The notes under the pieces are model-generated. The model did no database searches and was not told where the DNA came from. It worked only from the letters and a program-made list of their open reading frames with translations. A DNA stretch of 64,000 bases, taken from assembly GCF_013407925.2 (NCBI RefSeq), contig NZ_CP060201.1, forward strand, positions 4,697,001 through 4,761,000. Reading direction: 5' to 3'. This document shows, one piece after another, positions 1 to 8,543 of the stretch (position 1 is its first letter; every line of letters begins with the position of its first letter). A program made the translations under genes and the position numbers. Source of the DNA: Pseudomonas protegens. GTDB lineage: Bacteria > Pseudomonadota > Gammaproteobacteria > Pseudomonadales > Pseudomonadaceae.

Positions 1-2
1 CA

Positions 3-782
3 CTTATGTCTGCAGGTCCATGCCACTGGACTATGGGGCTGTTCGATAGTGGTCAATACGAAAGGGGTGAGTTTGCCGGATTTATTTCTTACCTGAAACA
101 AAGAGATAACGAGACTTTTATGAAGGTCTTCGGTGGTTTTGGGGTTTATCCAAAATATGATTGGGGAGATTCGAGGTTGTATGCCGAGGATCTCAAAAAA
201 TATTCTGGATGGGTGAGGCTGACAAACGATACATATAATCCCGCTCAGCAGTTACATGCCGAGAGTGAATTTGATGATTTGCCGAGAACTAAAGAAGAAG
301 CTCATTACTTAAAAACGTGGCATTGGTTCTATCGACTCAGCATGGCCGGCCGAACCTTATCGGGCTATAGAGAGGCAATGTGGTCTATGGCCAAGGTTAG
401 GATTAGGGATGTTTTGAATAAAGAGGTTCAGTTTCGTGTTGGTGCTACGACTGTAGTTAGTACCCTCGGTAGGGTTTTTACATCGGAGAAGAGTGTTGCA
501 ATACTTTTGAGATGGCACGTATATCGGCCGTCACATGTGGTTCATGATGAGCACCAAAGAATTGTGCCAATCATACAGCAAGTAATAAATGAGACAGTTA
601 CAGTGAATTGGCAATTACCGGTATCAAACTGGGGTGATGCACATGAGACCGCGTTGTCGAGAAGGCTTCTATCTGCGGCCGCAGCCATAAACCCCACTGT
701 GGCGACCAGTATAGTTTTTGGTTTCACCCAACCCCAGGGAGCAGTCCGGACTGGCCGTAATACTTTTATTTTGGATGAGTGA
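3..782 (+). CDS. Unknown protein, 3' part of a larger gene (possible secreted effector C-terminus)
   Basis: The frame is open from the left window edge, so the true start may lie outside; the first ATG seen is at position 6. The 258 visible residues are rich in Trp and Tyr early (WTMGLFDSG near residue 9, KTWHWFYR near 105) and carry no family motif I recognise. Base composition is clearly more AT-rich than the genes further right, suggesting horizontal acquisition. Six bases after the stop begins a small protein with an export signal, and a phospholipase D remnant lies 1.8 kb downstream. Effector and immunity genes of type VI secretion loci are often arranged this way, so a periplasm-acting toxin domain is my inference, not something a motif shows. 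Confidence 0.55.
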   Translation, partial: LMSAGPCHWTMGLFDSGQYERGEFAGFISYLKQRDNETFMKVFGGFGVYPKYDWGDSRLYAEDLKKYSGWVRLTNDTYNPAQQLHAESEFDDLPRTKEEAHYLKTWHWFYRLSMAGRTLSGYREAMWSMAKVRIRDVLNKEVQFRVGATTVVSTLGRVFTSEKSVAILLRWHVYRPSHVVHDEHQRIVPIIQQVINETVTVNWQLPVSNWGDAHETALSRRLLSAAAAINPTVATSIVFGFTQPQGAVRTGRNTFILDE

Positions 783-784
783 AT

Positions 785-1288
785 ATGAAATTTTTTCTGG
801 CGATTTTACTGTTCTTTCCGATGGCTTGTGCTACAGCAGTGGAAGTTTGTGATGTCGATGGTTCGAGATACTTTATTTCGCAGTGGGCAGAAGAGGGCGA
901 GCCGATCCAGATGCTTTCAAAAGTTGATGGGCCAAGATTCTCCGTTGAAAGAGTCAAGGTTGTCTATAGTGATGACCTTAATGATGACGGGGTAAGAGAT
1001 TTTATTTTTTCTTATGTCGGTAGTGAGGGGTCAAGTAAGGATAGGGTTTATGGTTTTTTTATTCAGTGTCGAGGGTATTTGAGGTTTGTAGGTGGAGATT
1101 ATTTTGCGGGTGTTAAGGTTCTAGATGCTTCCCTTGGTGGTAAAGATAAGTATAAGAAAATTGAAATATATTCCTACCAAAGAGATCGAGAAGGAGGCGT
1201 TTTGTACAAGGGGCAGGAAGCGCTTACCAAGTCGCATGTGTGGAGTTTTAATCAAAATGCTCAGAGGTATGAAGGCGAGTCAGAGTGA
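785..1288 (+). CDS. Small exported protein, candidate immunity protein
   Basis: About 167 residues from the ATG at 785; a GTG at 779 is in frame but would overlap the upstream stop. The first 20 residues form a Sec signal peptide (hydrophobic FFLAILLFFPMAC, then ATAVEV); the Cys at about residue 15 could also serve as a lipoprotein site. Around residue 65 a DLNDDGVRDFIF motif resembles the Asp-rich FG-GAP-like loops of periplasmic beta-propeller and inhibitor proteins. AT-rich like its upstream neighbour and almost touching it, so probably co-transcribed. The position and exported location fit an immunity protein against a periplasmic toxin. No sequence family is recognised, so this role is inference. 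Confidence 0.6.
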   Translation: MKFFLAILLFFPMACATAVEVCDVDGSRYFISQWAEEGEPIQMLSKVDGPRFSVERVKVVYSDDLNDDGVRDFIFSYVGSEGSSKDRVYGFFIQCRGYLRFVGGDYFAGVKVLDASLGGKDKYKKIEIYSYQRDREGGVLYKGQEALTKSHVWSFNQNAQRYEGESE

Positions 1289-1365
1289 GTTTTTGTGACT
1301 TGGGTAACTGAGGTGCTCATGTGTTTTTAGCTGGCTTTGGTGGCTGTTGAAAAGCCAGGTCTGTT

Positions 1366-1488
1366 ATGTCGAGAGTTTCTGAGGAGAATGAAGCGCAGCT
1401 ATTCTGTTAGGGAAACGCCGAACAAGTTACCCATCAGCCGGAAATGGACGGTTTGGAGATGCCGAACATCCCGATTTTCAGCCGCTGA
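1366..1488 (+). pseudogene. Possible 5' fragment of a broken gene
   Basis: An ATG at 1366, preceded by AGG about nine bases upstream, opens MSRVSEENEAQLFC and is stopped by TAG at 1408. The same frame then continues with sensible-looking coding (EMDGLEMPNIPIFSR) to a TGA at 1486, just before the decayed IS element. It could be the 5' end of the gene whose 3' remnant encodes a phospholipase D at 2547-2864, split by the insertion. The evidence is only frame continuity and position. Confidence 0.25.
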
Positions 1489-1499
1489 TTATTGGATCA

Positions 1500-2400
1500 C
1501 CAAGGCACAGCCTTGGTTTTCTGCCCTCACGGGCGCACCTCTCCCGCAGCAGGCAACAATTGCCGGCGCATCATCCACAGATTCGACAGGGCAAATAGCG
1601 TAGTCAGTTGCGCTGTGTTCTTGGCCAAGCCACGCAAGCGGGTTTTCACGTAGCCGAATTGGTGCTTGATCACACTGAATGGATGTTCGACCTTCGCTCG
1701 TGCCTGCGCCTTGACCTTCTCGATCTTGCGTCTGGCTTTGTAGAGCACGCTGCGTTTGCTCAAGTGCTTGTAGGTGCTACGACGAGCCGCAATCTGCCAG
1801 ATCACCGGCCTTCCTTCATGCTCCGGCCGCTTCTCAACGCCGGTATAACCCGCGTCGGCACAGATAACATTTTCATCGCCATGCAACAGCTGAGCGACCT
1901 CCGTTACATCGGTCACATTCGCCGCTGTGCCGTGGACGTGGTGCACCAGACCCGACTCGGCATCTGCACCGATAGGCGCCTTCATGCCAAAGAAATATTG
2001 GTTACCTTACTTCGTCTGATGCATCTCGGAATCGCGTTTGCCTTCCTTGTTCTTGGTCGAGCTGGGTGCGTGGATGATGGTGGCGTCGACAATGGTGCCC
2101 TGGCGCAACGACAGGCCCTTGTCTCGCAGGTCATTGTTGATGGTTTCCAGAATGCCCCGCCGCCAACTGATGCTTCTCCAGCAGGTGCCGGAAATTCATG
2201 ATTGTCGTGTCTTCGGGGATCGGAGCGCTGAGCGTCAGACGAGCAAACTGGCGCATCGAAGTGATCTCGTACAGTGCCTGTTCCATCTCGGCCAGGAAAC
2301 ACTCACGACGGGTTTGCTTGCGCTTACCGGCGTACTCGAAATCGAAAAAACTCATCTGACTCATGGGGTGGCGGGCTTGTAGAGGGCAGTTGGACGGAGG
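1500..2400 (-). mobile_element. Decayed IS5-family insertion sequence (approximate bounds)
   Basis: Bounds are approximate, set by the transposase remnant at 1527-2364 plus short flanks. A weak CTGCCCTC match occurs in inverted orientation near both ends (about 1520 and 2380). No target duplication could be identified. The element is probably immobile because its transposase has several lesions. Confidence 0.6.
1527..2364 (-). pseudogene. IS5-family transposase, disrupted
   Basis: The N-terminal piece begins MSQMSFFDFEYAGKRKQTRR at 2364 and the C-terminal piece covers 1985-1527 (GADAESGLVH, ADAGYTGVEKR, the latter holding a DDE-type Asp), together recognisable as an IS5-group transposase. 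Three lesions are visible. After FLAEME the sequence jumps to ALYEI, where related transposases have roughly 50 more residues. An extra G in the G-run at 2155-2158 shifts the frame after HQLAA. An in-frame TAA at 2007-2009 follows EMHQTK, before GNQYFFGMK. Together these rule out an active enzyme. It sits between two gene fragments of a likely effector island. Confidence 0.88.
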
Positions 2401-2406
2401 GCTACT

Positions 2407-2434
2407 TCAGCACAGGTCAGATGGCCTGTGCTGA
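2407..2434. other. Perfect 10-bp inverted repeat (hairpin)
   Basis: TCAGCACAGG (2407-2416) and CCTGTGCTGA (2425-2434) form a perfect 10-bp stem with an 8-base loop. It lies between the IS remnant and the phospholipase fragment. There is no T-run, so it is not an obvious terminator. It may be IS-end structure or part of the lost gene. Confidence 0.5.
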
Positions 2435-2546
2435 CTTGATCGGAGAAATTCCTAATTAGGCGGTGGTTGTGGGTGACATGGCTTGGCGCAAATCATTCAC
2501 CACGATCTTTCCCCTCTCGCACAGTGAGTCAGCCGGCCAGGCATAA

Positions 2547-2864
2547 CGCTCGCCCTGGGACCCGGCAGCCCCTCTGGCCGAACGCGAACAAGCTGACTTC
2601 CGATACATCTACGTGCACTCGAAACTGCTGGTGGTGGACGATGTGTTCAGCCTGCTCAGTTCGGCGAATATCAATACGCGCAGTATGCACACCGACTCGG
2701 AACTGGGGCTGGCTGCGCCGGATGCGGAGTTGGCGAAGAACTGGCGAGATGAGTTGTGGAACCTTCACCTCCACGTCCCCCTAGAGGCTGTTACAGCCAA
2801 GCTGGTTGCGCTTGCGCGCCACGCGTTATGCCTGGTGCGCACAAAAAAAGGCGGCTACCCGTAG
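2547..2864 (+). pseudogene. Phospholipase D family protein, C-terminal remnant (T6SS effector-like)
   Basis: The frame is open from 2547, after an in-frame TAA at 2544, to the stop at 2862. It encodes a fragment with the second HKD motif of phospholipase D: VHSKLLVVDD, with His and Lys in HxK and the following Asp, then SSANINTRSM. The N-terminal HKD half is absent from the sequence immediately upstream, so no active enzyme can be made. Full-length proteins with this C-terminal signature in Pseudomonas include type VI lipase effectors of the Tle5/PldA kind. The last 30 residues may be out of their native context. Decay probably followed the IS insertion just upstream. Confidence 0.75.
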
Positions 2865-2879
2865 GTAGCCGCCTTTTTC
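2843..2879. terminator. Bidirectional rho-independent terminator
   Basis: GGCGGCTACC (2850-2859) pairs perfectly with GGTAGCCGCC (2864-2873) around a CGTA tetraloop, with an A-run on the left and a T-run on the right. It ends gcd on the minus strand and whatever is read from the left on the plus strand. Confidence 0.85.
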
Positions 2880-2896
2880 ATCCCTGCCGGTACAGC

Positions 2897-5317
2897 TTAT
2901 TCCGCCAGTTTGTAGGCAATGATGTAGTCGCCCATCTTGGTACCCAGGGAGCCGTGGCCGCCCACGACCACCAGGACGTACTGCTTGCCGTCCTTGCCGG
3001 TGTAGCTCATCGGCGTGGCCTGGCCGCCCGCGGGCAGGCGGGATTTCCACAGTTCCTTGCCGTTTTTCACGTCATAGGCGCGGATGTACTGGTCCAGGGT
3101 GCCGCTGAGGAAGCCCACGCCACCGCCGGTGACCATGGAGCCGCCCATGCTCGGTACGCCGATTGGCAGGCCGATCGGGATCGGCGAGCTGTCGCGGCTG
3201 GTGCCGTTCTTGTGCTTCCACACCACTTTGTTGGTGGTCAGGTCGATACCGGCCACATAACCCCAGGCCGGGGCCTGGCAAGGTACGCCCAGAGGCGACA
3301 TGAACGGGTGCATGATCACCGCGTAAGGCGCGCCGGTGTTGGGTTGCACGCCCGAGGTTTCGCTTTCGCGCTTGCTGTCTGCGGCGACTTCGGCGCGCGG
3401 CACCAGCTTGGAAACGAAAGCCATGTAGTTCGGGCTGGTGAACAGCAACTGACGGACCGGGTCCAGCGAGACGCTGCCCCAGTTGAACACGCCGACGTTG
3501 CCCGGGTAGATCAGGCTGCCCTGCACCGACGGCGGGGTGTACTGGCCGTCGTAGCGCAGTTGCTTGAACTGGATGCGGCACAGCATCTGGTCGAACGGCG
3601 TGGCGCCCCACATGGCTTTTTCATCCAGAGGCGGGTTCAGCAGGTTCAGGTCCGAGCGGGCCTGGGTCGGGGCGGTGTGGTCGCCTTCGACTGCGCCGGT
3701 GGGGGCCGGTACTTCACGGATCGGCACGATCGGGGTGCCGTCACGACGGTCCAGCACGTACAGGCTGCCTTGCTTGGTCGGCTGGATCAGCGCCGGCTTG
3801 ACGCCGTCCGCGGTCTTCATGTCGAGCAGGGTCGGCTGGCTGCCCACGTCCATGTCCCACAGGTCGTGGTGGGTGAACTGGTAGTTCCAGCGCAGCTTGC
3901 CGGTGTCGATGTCCAGGGCCACGGTGCCGGCGCTGAACTTCTCGGCGCCCGCGCTGCGGTTGCCGCCCCATTGGTCAGGCATCTGGTTGCCCAGTGGCAG
4001 GTAGACCATGCCCAGCTTCTCGTCGACGCTGGCCAGGGACCACATGTTCGGCGAGTTGCGGGTGTAGGTCTTGCCTTCCGGCAGCGGAGCGGTTTCGTCG
4101 GGGTTGCCCGAATCCCAGTTCCACACCAGGTGACCGTCGTGCACGTCGAAGGCGCGAATCACGCCGGACGGCTCGTTGGTCGATTCGTTGTCGGTGACGT
4201 GGCCGCCGATGATCACCAGGTTGCGGGTGATGGCCGCCGGCGAGGTGGAGTAGTAGCCACCCGGGGTGAACGGGCCGATACCGGCCTTGAGGTCCACGGC
4301 GCCCTTGTTGCCGAAGTCTTCACAGACCTTGCCGGTGTCGGCGTTGATGGCGATCAGGCGCGCATCGGCGGTAGGCAGGAACAGGCGACGCGGGCAGCTG
4401 GCGGCGATGGCCTGGCCCGCAGGGGACAGGGTGGCCGGCTGGCTGATGGCATCGCTGTTCTTGAAGTTGGCTTCGTCGTAGTACGACACGCCACGGCAGG
4501 TCATGTGTGCCCAGCCGCGGAAATCATCGCCGTTGGGGCCCTGGATCTGCGGGTCGAAGCGCCAGATTTCCTTGCCGGTATCCGGGTCCAGTGCCAGCAC
4601 CTTGCTGTGGGCGGTGCAGGCATAGAGCATGCCGTTGACCTTCAGCGGGGTGTTCTGGTTGGTGATCTCCACCGGGTCCTTGGCGGTCGGCATGTCGCCG
4701 GTGCGGATGCGCCAGGCTTCCTGCAGCTTGCCGATGTTGCCCGGGGTGATCTGCTTCAGCGGCGAGTAGCGGTCACCGAACTCGGTGCGGCCGTAGGCCT
4801 GCCATTCACCCTCGGGCATGGCCGGGGCGGTGCTGGCCATGTCGGTGCTGTCGCGACCCAGGTCGCCGGAGATTTCCCCAGGGTTGGTGAACTGGCTGCC
4901 AATGGCGGCGCCACCGGCCAGGACCACGGCCACGCTCAGGGCGGCGGTGCCCAGCGGGGCCGGGCCATCGCGCAGCAACGGGCGGCGGAACCAGGGCAGC
5001 AGCAGGACCACGCCGAGGGCGAACCACAGCGACAGGCGTGGCACCAGTTGCCACCAGTCCAGGCCGATTTCCCACAGCGACCAGACGGTACTGGCGAACA
5101 GCACCAGAGCGTAAAGGCCCAGCGCCGCGCGTTTGCCGGCCAGCAGCAAGAGGCCGGTCAGCGTCAGGCCGATACCGGCCAGGACGTAGTACAACGAGCC
5201 GCCGAGCATGCTCAGCTTGATCCCCCCGGCCAGCAAGGCCAGGCCCATTAGCAGCAGCAAGATCCCGAGCAGGCCTGGCAGCAGGCGGCTCGGACTTGAA
5301 GCACCCTCAGTGCTCAT
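2897..5317 (-). CDS. gcd: Membrane-bound PQQ-dependent glucose dehydrogenase
   Basis: 806 residues from the ATG at 5317, which has GGAGA eight bases upstream; an in-frame extension of 15 residues to 5362 lacks such support. The first 140 residues hold about five membrane helices. The rest is an eight-bladed PQQ propeller (WQAYGRTEFGDRYSPLKQI entry, repeated W-x-GxDTG-type blades, LVVVGGHGS near the end). Length and layout match Gcd of E. coli and P. aeruginosa. The enzyme oxidises glucose to gluconolactone in the periplasm and passes electrons to ubiquinone. The PQQ cofactor must come from genes elsewhere. An OprB-type porin lies directly upstream on the same strand, which fits sugar uptake and oxidation together. 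Confidence 0.96.
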   Translation of the reverse strand: MSTEGASSPSRLLPGLLGILLLLMGLALLAGGIKLSMLGGSLYYVLAGIGLTLTGLLLLAGKRAALGLYALVLFASTVWSLWEIGLDWWQLVPRLSLWFALGVVLLLPWFRRPLLRDGPAPLGTAALSVAVVLAGGAAIGSQFTNPGEISGDLGRDSTDMASTAPAMPEGEWQAYGRTEFGDRYSPLKQITPGNIGKLQEAWRIRTGDMPTAKDPVEITNQNTPLKVNGMLYACTAHSKVLALDPDTGKEIWRFDPQIQGPNGDDFRGWAHMTCRGVSYYDEANFKNSDAISQPATLSPAGQAIAASCPRRLFLPTADARLIAINADTGKVCEDFGNKGAVDLKAGIGPFTPGGYYSTSPAAITRNLVIIGGHVTDNESTNEPSGVIRAFDVHDGHLVWNWDSGNPDETAPLPEGKTYTRNSPNMWSLASVDEKLGMVYLPLGNQMPDQWGGNRSAGAEKFSAGTVALDIDTGKLRWNYQFTHHDLWDMDVGSQPTLLDMKTADGVKPALIQPTKQGSLYVLDRRDGTPIVPIREVPAPTGAVEGDHTAPTQARSDLNLLNPPLDEKAMWGATPFDQMLCRIQFKQLRYDGQYTPPSVQGSLIYPGNVGVFNWGSVSLDPVRQLLFTSPNYMAFVSKLVPRAEVAADSKRESETSGVQPNTGAPYAVIMHPFMSPLGVPCQAPAWGYVAGIDLTTNKVVWKHKNGTSRDSSPIPIGLPIGVPSMGGSMVTGGGVGFLSGTLDQYIRAYDVKNGKELWKSRLPAGGQATPMSYTGKDGKQYVLVVVGGHGSLGTKMGDYIIAYKLAE

Positions 5318-5434
5318 AGTGTGGTTCTCCGTGACGTTAAGAGTGGACCCGCGCTTGTTCACTGTAGATGACGATCAGGCGCGGGCTTGGTTCAGCTGAA
5401 AACTGTGAATGGCGTGGTTTTTTGCCGCGCGGCT

Positions 5435-6814
5435 TTAGAACGAACTCTGGATCTTGATCCCGCCGATCAGCGCGTCGTCCACCTGGCTCACGCCACCGGG
5501 ATGGCGGATGTATTGCAGGTTGGGGCGCACGGTCAGCCAGTTGGCCAGGTGCACGCCGTAGTACAACTCGGCGCTGTATTCGGTGTCCTGGGGCGGCAGG
5601 TAGCCGGGGTTGTCGTAGTCGTAGATCGCGCGGGCCTGGTTGCTGGCCTGGGCGTTCTTGCGGTACGCCGGGTTGACGTGGACCCGGGCCAGGGCAAAGC
5701 CGATGTCGTCCTTGGCCCGGGCATCGAACAGGCCCTTGTAGACCAGGCCGGCCTGGACGTAGTTGTCGATGGCGTTGGTCTTCTTGTCATGGGCGGTGAC
5801 GTTGGCGAACAGGCTCAGGCCGCGGGAGTGGTCGCTGGCCACGCTGGTGACTTGCTGTTGCGCGCCGAACCACAGGCCGTGCTTGCTCGAACTGCTGCGA
5901 TAGGCTTCGCCGCTCAGGGCCGCGCTCTGGCCGTTGCCGTCCTTGTACACGTCGCTGGCCTTGGCGCTGCTGTAGTAGTAGCCGGCGCGGTACTCACCGG
6001 CCAGGCCGTTGAGTTTCGGTGTCCACACCAGTTCCACCGGCAACAGGGTGCCCTGGGTGCCGCTGCCGCTGAGCTTGAAGCCGTTGTCGCGGTCCAGGTT
6101 CGACGGGTTTTGCTCATAGGCGCCGATCTGCGCGTAGACCTCGGGGGTCAGGTGGTATTTGACCCGCAGGGCCCACTGGCTGACCGGCCAGTTGTACCAG
6201 ACGCTGCCGGCCCAGTTGCCCACCTGGGAGCCGCAGAACGCCAGGTTCTGGAAGTCGCAGGGAAAGCTGTTGAAGTCTTCGCCCTGGCCGAAGCGGCCGG
6301 CCTTGATGTCGAGCTTCTGGTCGAAGAATTTCTGCTGGTACCACATCTGGGTCAGGCGCCAGGTCTGGCCGCGGCCCCAGACTTCCTGGGCCGAGGTGAA
6401 GCCGCCGACCCGTGGGTCGTTGATCCGGTCGTTGCTGATGTTGTCGCCGTCGCGCTTGGTCACGGTCAGTTGGAACTCGGCGTCATCCCAGCCGAGGATC
6501 TTCTGCAGGTCCAGGTGGCTGCCGAAGGCGAACTGGTCGCTGTAGCGCGCGGTGCGGTCGTGGTCGTAGCCACCGTGCAGGTTCGACCCCATCTCGCCGA
6601 CGTAGTCGACCTTGAAGTCGTAGCCCTTGTTCGCCAGTTCCGTGCGGGTGCCGTTCCAGTCGCCGAGCATCCAGGGCGAGTCGCTGTCGAAGGCCGGGGC
6701 GGCCTGGGCGCAGGCGGCAAACCCCAGGGCACCGAGCAGGCTCAGGGTCTTGGGCAGGGCAACGGGAGTCAGGACAGCGCTGTCTTTTAAGCGCTGAAAA
6801 ACGGGCATAGGCAT
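5435..6814 (-). CDS. oprB: OprB-family carbohydrate-selective porin
   Basis: 459 residues with a signal peptide ending near residue 38 (ACAQAAPAF). The mature part is typical of OprB porins: GDWNGTRTELANKGYDF near the start, YNWPVSQWALRVKY in the middle, alternating aromatic beta strands, and a C-terminal aromatic residue (IQSSF) for outer-membrane assembly. Starts at 6814 and 6808 are both possible and neither has a strong ribosome site. It lies 117 bases upstream of gcd on the same strand. This pairing also occurs in other pseudomonads, so it probably brings glucose into the periplasm for Gcd. Some genomes have several OprB paralogues, so the symbol refers to the family. Confidence 0.9.
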   Translation of the reverse strand: MPMPVFQRLKDSAVLTPVALPKTLSLLGALGFAACAQAAPAFDSDSPWMLGDWNGTRTELANKGYDFKVDYVGEMGSNLHGGYDHDRTARYSDQFAFGSHLDLQKILGWDDAEFQLTVTKRDGDNISNDRINDPRVGGFTSAQEVWGRGQTWRLTQMWYQQKFFDQKLDIKAGRFGQGEDFNSFPCDFQNLAFCGSQVGNWAGSVWYNWPVSQWALRVKYHLTPEVYAQIGAYEQNPSNLDRDNGFKLSGSGTQGTLLPVELVWTPKLNGLAGEYRAGYYYSSAKASDVYKDGNGQSAALSGEAYRSSSSKHGLWFGAQQQVTSVASDHSRGLSLFANVTAHDKKTNAIDNYVQAGLVYKGLFDARAKDDIGFALARVHVNPAYRKNAQASNQARAIYDYDNPGYLPPQDTEYSAELYYGVHLANWLTVRPNLQYIRHPGGVSQVDDALIGGIKIQSSF

Positions 6815-7033
6815 TCGAGTCAGGTCTTTTTTCTAGGAATAGGCAGAAGCAAGGGCGCGGCACGTGGCATCGATACAGGTTGATCGAGGACGGCAGGCCG
6901 CTGATTTCAAAAGGAAAGATGAAGCGTTTCAGCTTCAGGGTGCGAAGGATAAAGCGCCCTCTCATCAAGAGAAAGCGCTTTTATTGACATGAACCCTTTC
7001 GGATTCGGTAACAGTCACCGGGCCCGGGCAGGT

Positions 7034-8254
7034 TCAGCGCGGCGCGGTGGCCGCGGCGAGGGATTGTTTCTGTCGGGTGTAGCTCAGGGCGAAGTGCGCC
7101 ACCAGGCCGAAGATCAACCCCCAGAACGCCGCGGCCAGACCGAGGAAGCTCATGCCCGAGGCGGTGACCAGGAAGGTGATCAGCGCCGCCTCACGCTGTT
7201 TCTCATCGGCCATGGCGCCGCTGAGCCCGGCGCTGATGGCGCCGAACAGGGCCAGGCCGGCCAGGGCCGCGATCAGTTCCTTGGGCAGGGCGGCGAACAC
7301 CGAGGCCAGGGTCGCGCCGAAAATCCCCATGAGGATGTAGAACAGGCCGCAGGCGATCCCCGCGACGTAGCGTTTGTTCGGGTCTTCGTGGGCTTCGCGA
7401 CCGGTGCAGATGGCGGCGGTGATGGCGGCGAGGTTAATGCCATGGGAGCCGAAGGGCGCCAGCAGTACCGAGGTGATGGCGGTCCAGGACACGATCGAGC
7501 GCGCCGGGGTGGTGTAGCCGGCGCTGCGCATCACCGCCATGCCCGGCACGTATTGCCCGGTCAGGGTCACCAGGGCCAGGGGCAGGCCGATGTTGACGAT
7601 GGCGTGCCAGTTCCACTCGGGGGCGATGAAGATCGGTTCGGCCAGCGCCAGGGTGATGGAGCCGCCATTGAACTCGCCGAGGCCGGCGGCCACCGCGCAG
7701 CCCACCAGCAGTACCGCGAGGATCGCGTAGCGTGGCGAGAAGCGTTTGCCCAGCAGATAGGCGGCGATCATCGCCAGCACCAGGGCCGGTTGCAGGGTGA
7801 CCGAAGTGAACAGCCCGGCGCCGAAGCGGAACAGGATGCCCGCCAGCATGGCCGCGGCAATGGCCTTGGGCAGGCGGCTCATGAGCTTGTCGAAGGCTCC
7901 GGACAGCCCGAGCGCGGCGATGATCAGCGAGGCCACGATATAGGTGCCGATGGCCTGGGGCAGCGACACCGTGGGCAGCATCGATACCAGCAGCGCCGCG
8001 CCGGGCGTGGACCAGGCGGTGATCACCGGCACTTTCAGGCGCCAGCTCAGCAGCAGGCCGGTGAGGCCGCTGCCGATGGAGATGGCCCAGATCCAGGACG
8101 ACACCTGGTCACTGGGCATATGGGCTTCGCGGGCGGCCTGGAACACGATGATCAAGGGGCCAGCGTAGGAAATGATCACGGCGATCAGGCCGGCGATCAC
8201 GGCGGAGAGGGACAGGTCCTTGCTGAGACTGTGCATGGCATCTCGACTGGGCAT
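7034..8254 (-). CDS. BenE-family benzoate/H+ symporter-like transporter
   Basis: 406 residues with about 11-12 membrane helices. Diagnostic BenE segments are present: ITAWSTPGAALL near residue 78, PFGSHGINLAAITAAICTG near 270, and the closing FWGLIFG. The ATG at 8236 has GAG six bases upstream and may be the true start rather than 8254. The protein is an inner-membrane importer whose substrate in this branch is not certain. No benzoate degradation genes lie nearby. A MocR-type regulator is divergently transcribed, and the shared spacer carries repeated candidate operators, so its substrate may relate to an amino-group metabolite sensed by that regulator. Confidence 0.85.
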   Translation of the reverse strand: MPSRDAMHSLSKDLSLSAVIAGLIAVIISYAGPLIIVFQAAREAHMPSDQVSSWIWAISIGSGLTGLLLSWRLKVPVITAWSTPGAALLVSMLPTVSLPQAIGTYIVASLIIAALGLSGAFDKLMSRLPKAIAAAMLAGILFRFGAGLFTSVTLQPALVLAMIAAYLLGKRFSPRYAILAVLLVGCAVAAGLGEFNGGSITLALAEPIFIAPEWNWHAIVNIGLPLALVTLTGQYVPGMAVMRSAGYTTPARSIVSWTAITSVLLAPFGSHGINLAAITAAICTGREAHEDPNKRYVAGIACGLFYILMGIFGATLASVFAALPKELIAALAGLALFGAISAGLSGAMADEKQREAALITFLVTASGMSFLGLAAAFWGLIFGLVAHFALSYTRQKQSLAAATAPR

Positions 8255-8265
8255 GGGGTGGAAGT

Positions 8266-8490
8266 AGTTGAGTCGATTGAGTTGGCGCTGGCTGAGTGTA
8301 TTTCAATAAATTGAATCGATTCAATTGGTTCTCGGTGCGGTTGCCGCCAAATCGACTGTGATCAGTGGTTAAACTATTGATTTATAAGTATTTATTGGAT
8401 TTGAAAAACTTTATAAGCGGTTTCTAAGCGGCGGATCGCTCTATGAGTCGAATCAATTTGTCGAATGAGTCGATGCTAAGAGTCGATGCG
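8266..8490. promoter_or_regulatory. Candidate operator cluster between benE-like and mocR-like genes
   Basis: A perfect 18-bp palindrome AATTGAATCGATTCAATT lies at 8309-8326. A 14/18 match to it lies at 8266-8283 and a 13/18 match at 8441-8458. Further GAGTCGATG copies lie at 8467 and 8480. All are within the 289-bp divergent spacer. MocR proteins commonly bind direct or inverted repeats next to their own promoters, so these are the best candidate sites for the neighbouring regulator. Confidence 0.6.
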
Positions 8491-8543
8491 CGCCTGTGAT
8501 ATGCTGCGGTCCATCTCAACGCAACCGATGGTCATCAGCCTCC

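Noticed and set aside
1337..1603. 88-residue frame beside the IS remnant
   Set aside because: It crosses the IS boundary, has no ribosome site and overlaps the end of the transposase remnant.
2756..5251. 831-residue open frame opposite gcd
   Set aside because: It is the antisense shadow of a gene with strong third-position GC bias. The translation is low-complexity and gcd on the other strand has full family motifs. The same reasoning removes the long frames opposite oprB, the TonB receptor, the PBP, aauS, glpD and glpK.
7034..8254. Reading the BenE-type gene as proof of benzoate degradation
   Set aside because: No ben or cat genes are in the window, and BenE-like transporters occur outside benzoate clusters.
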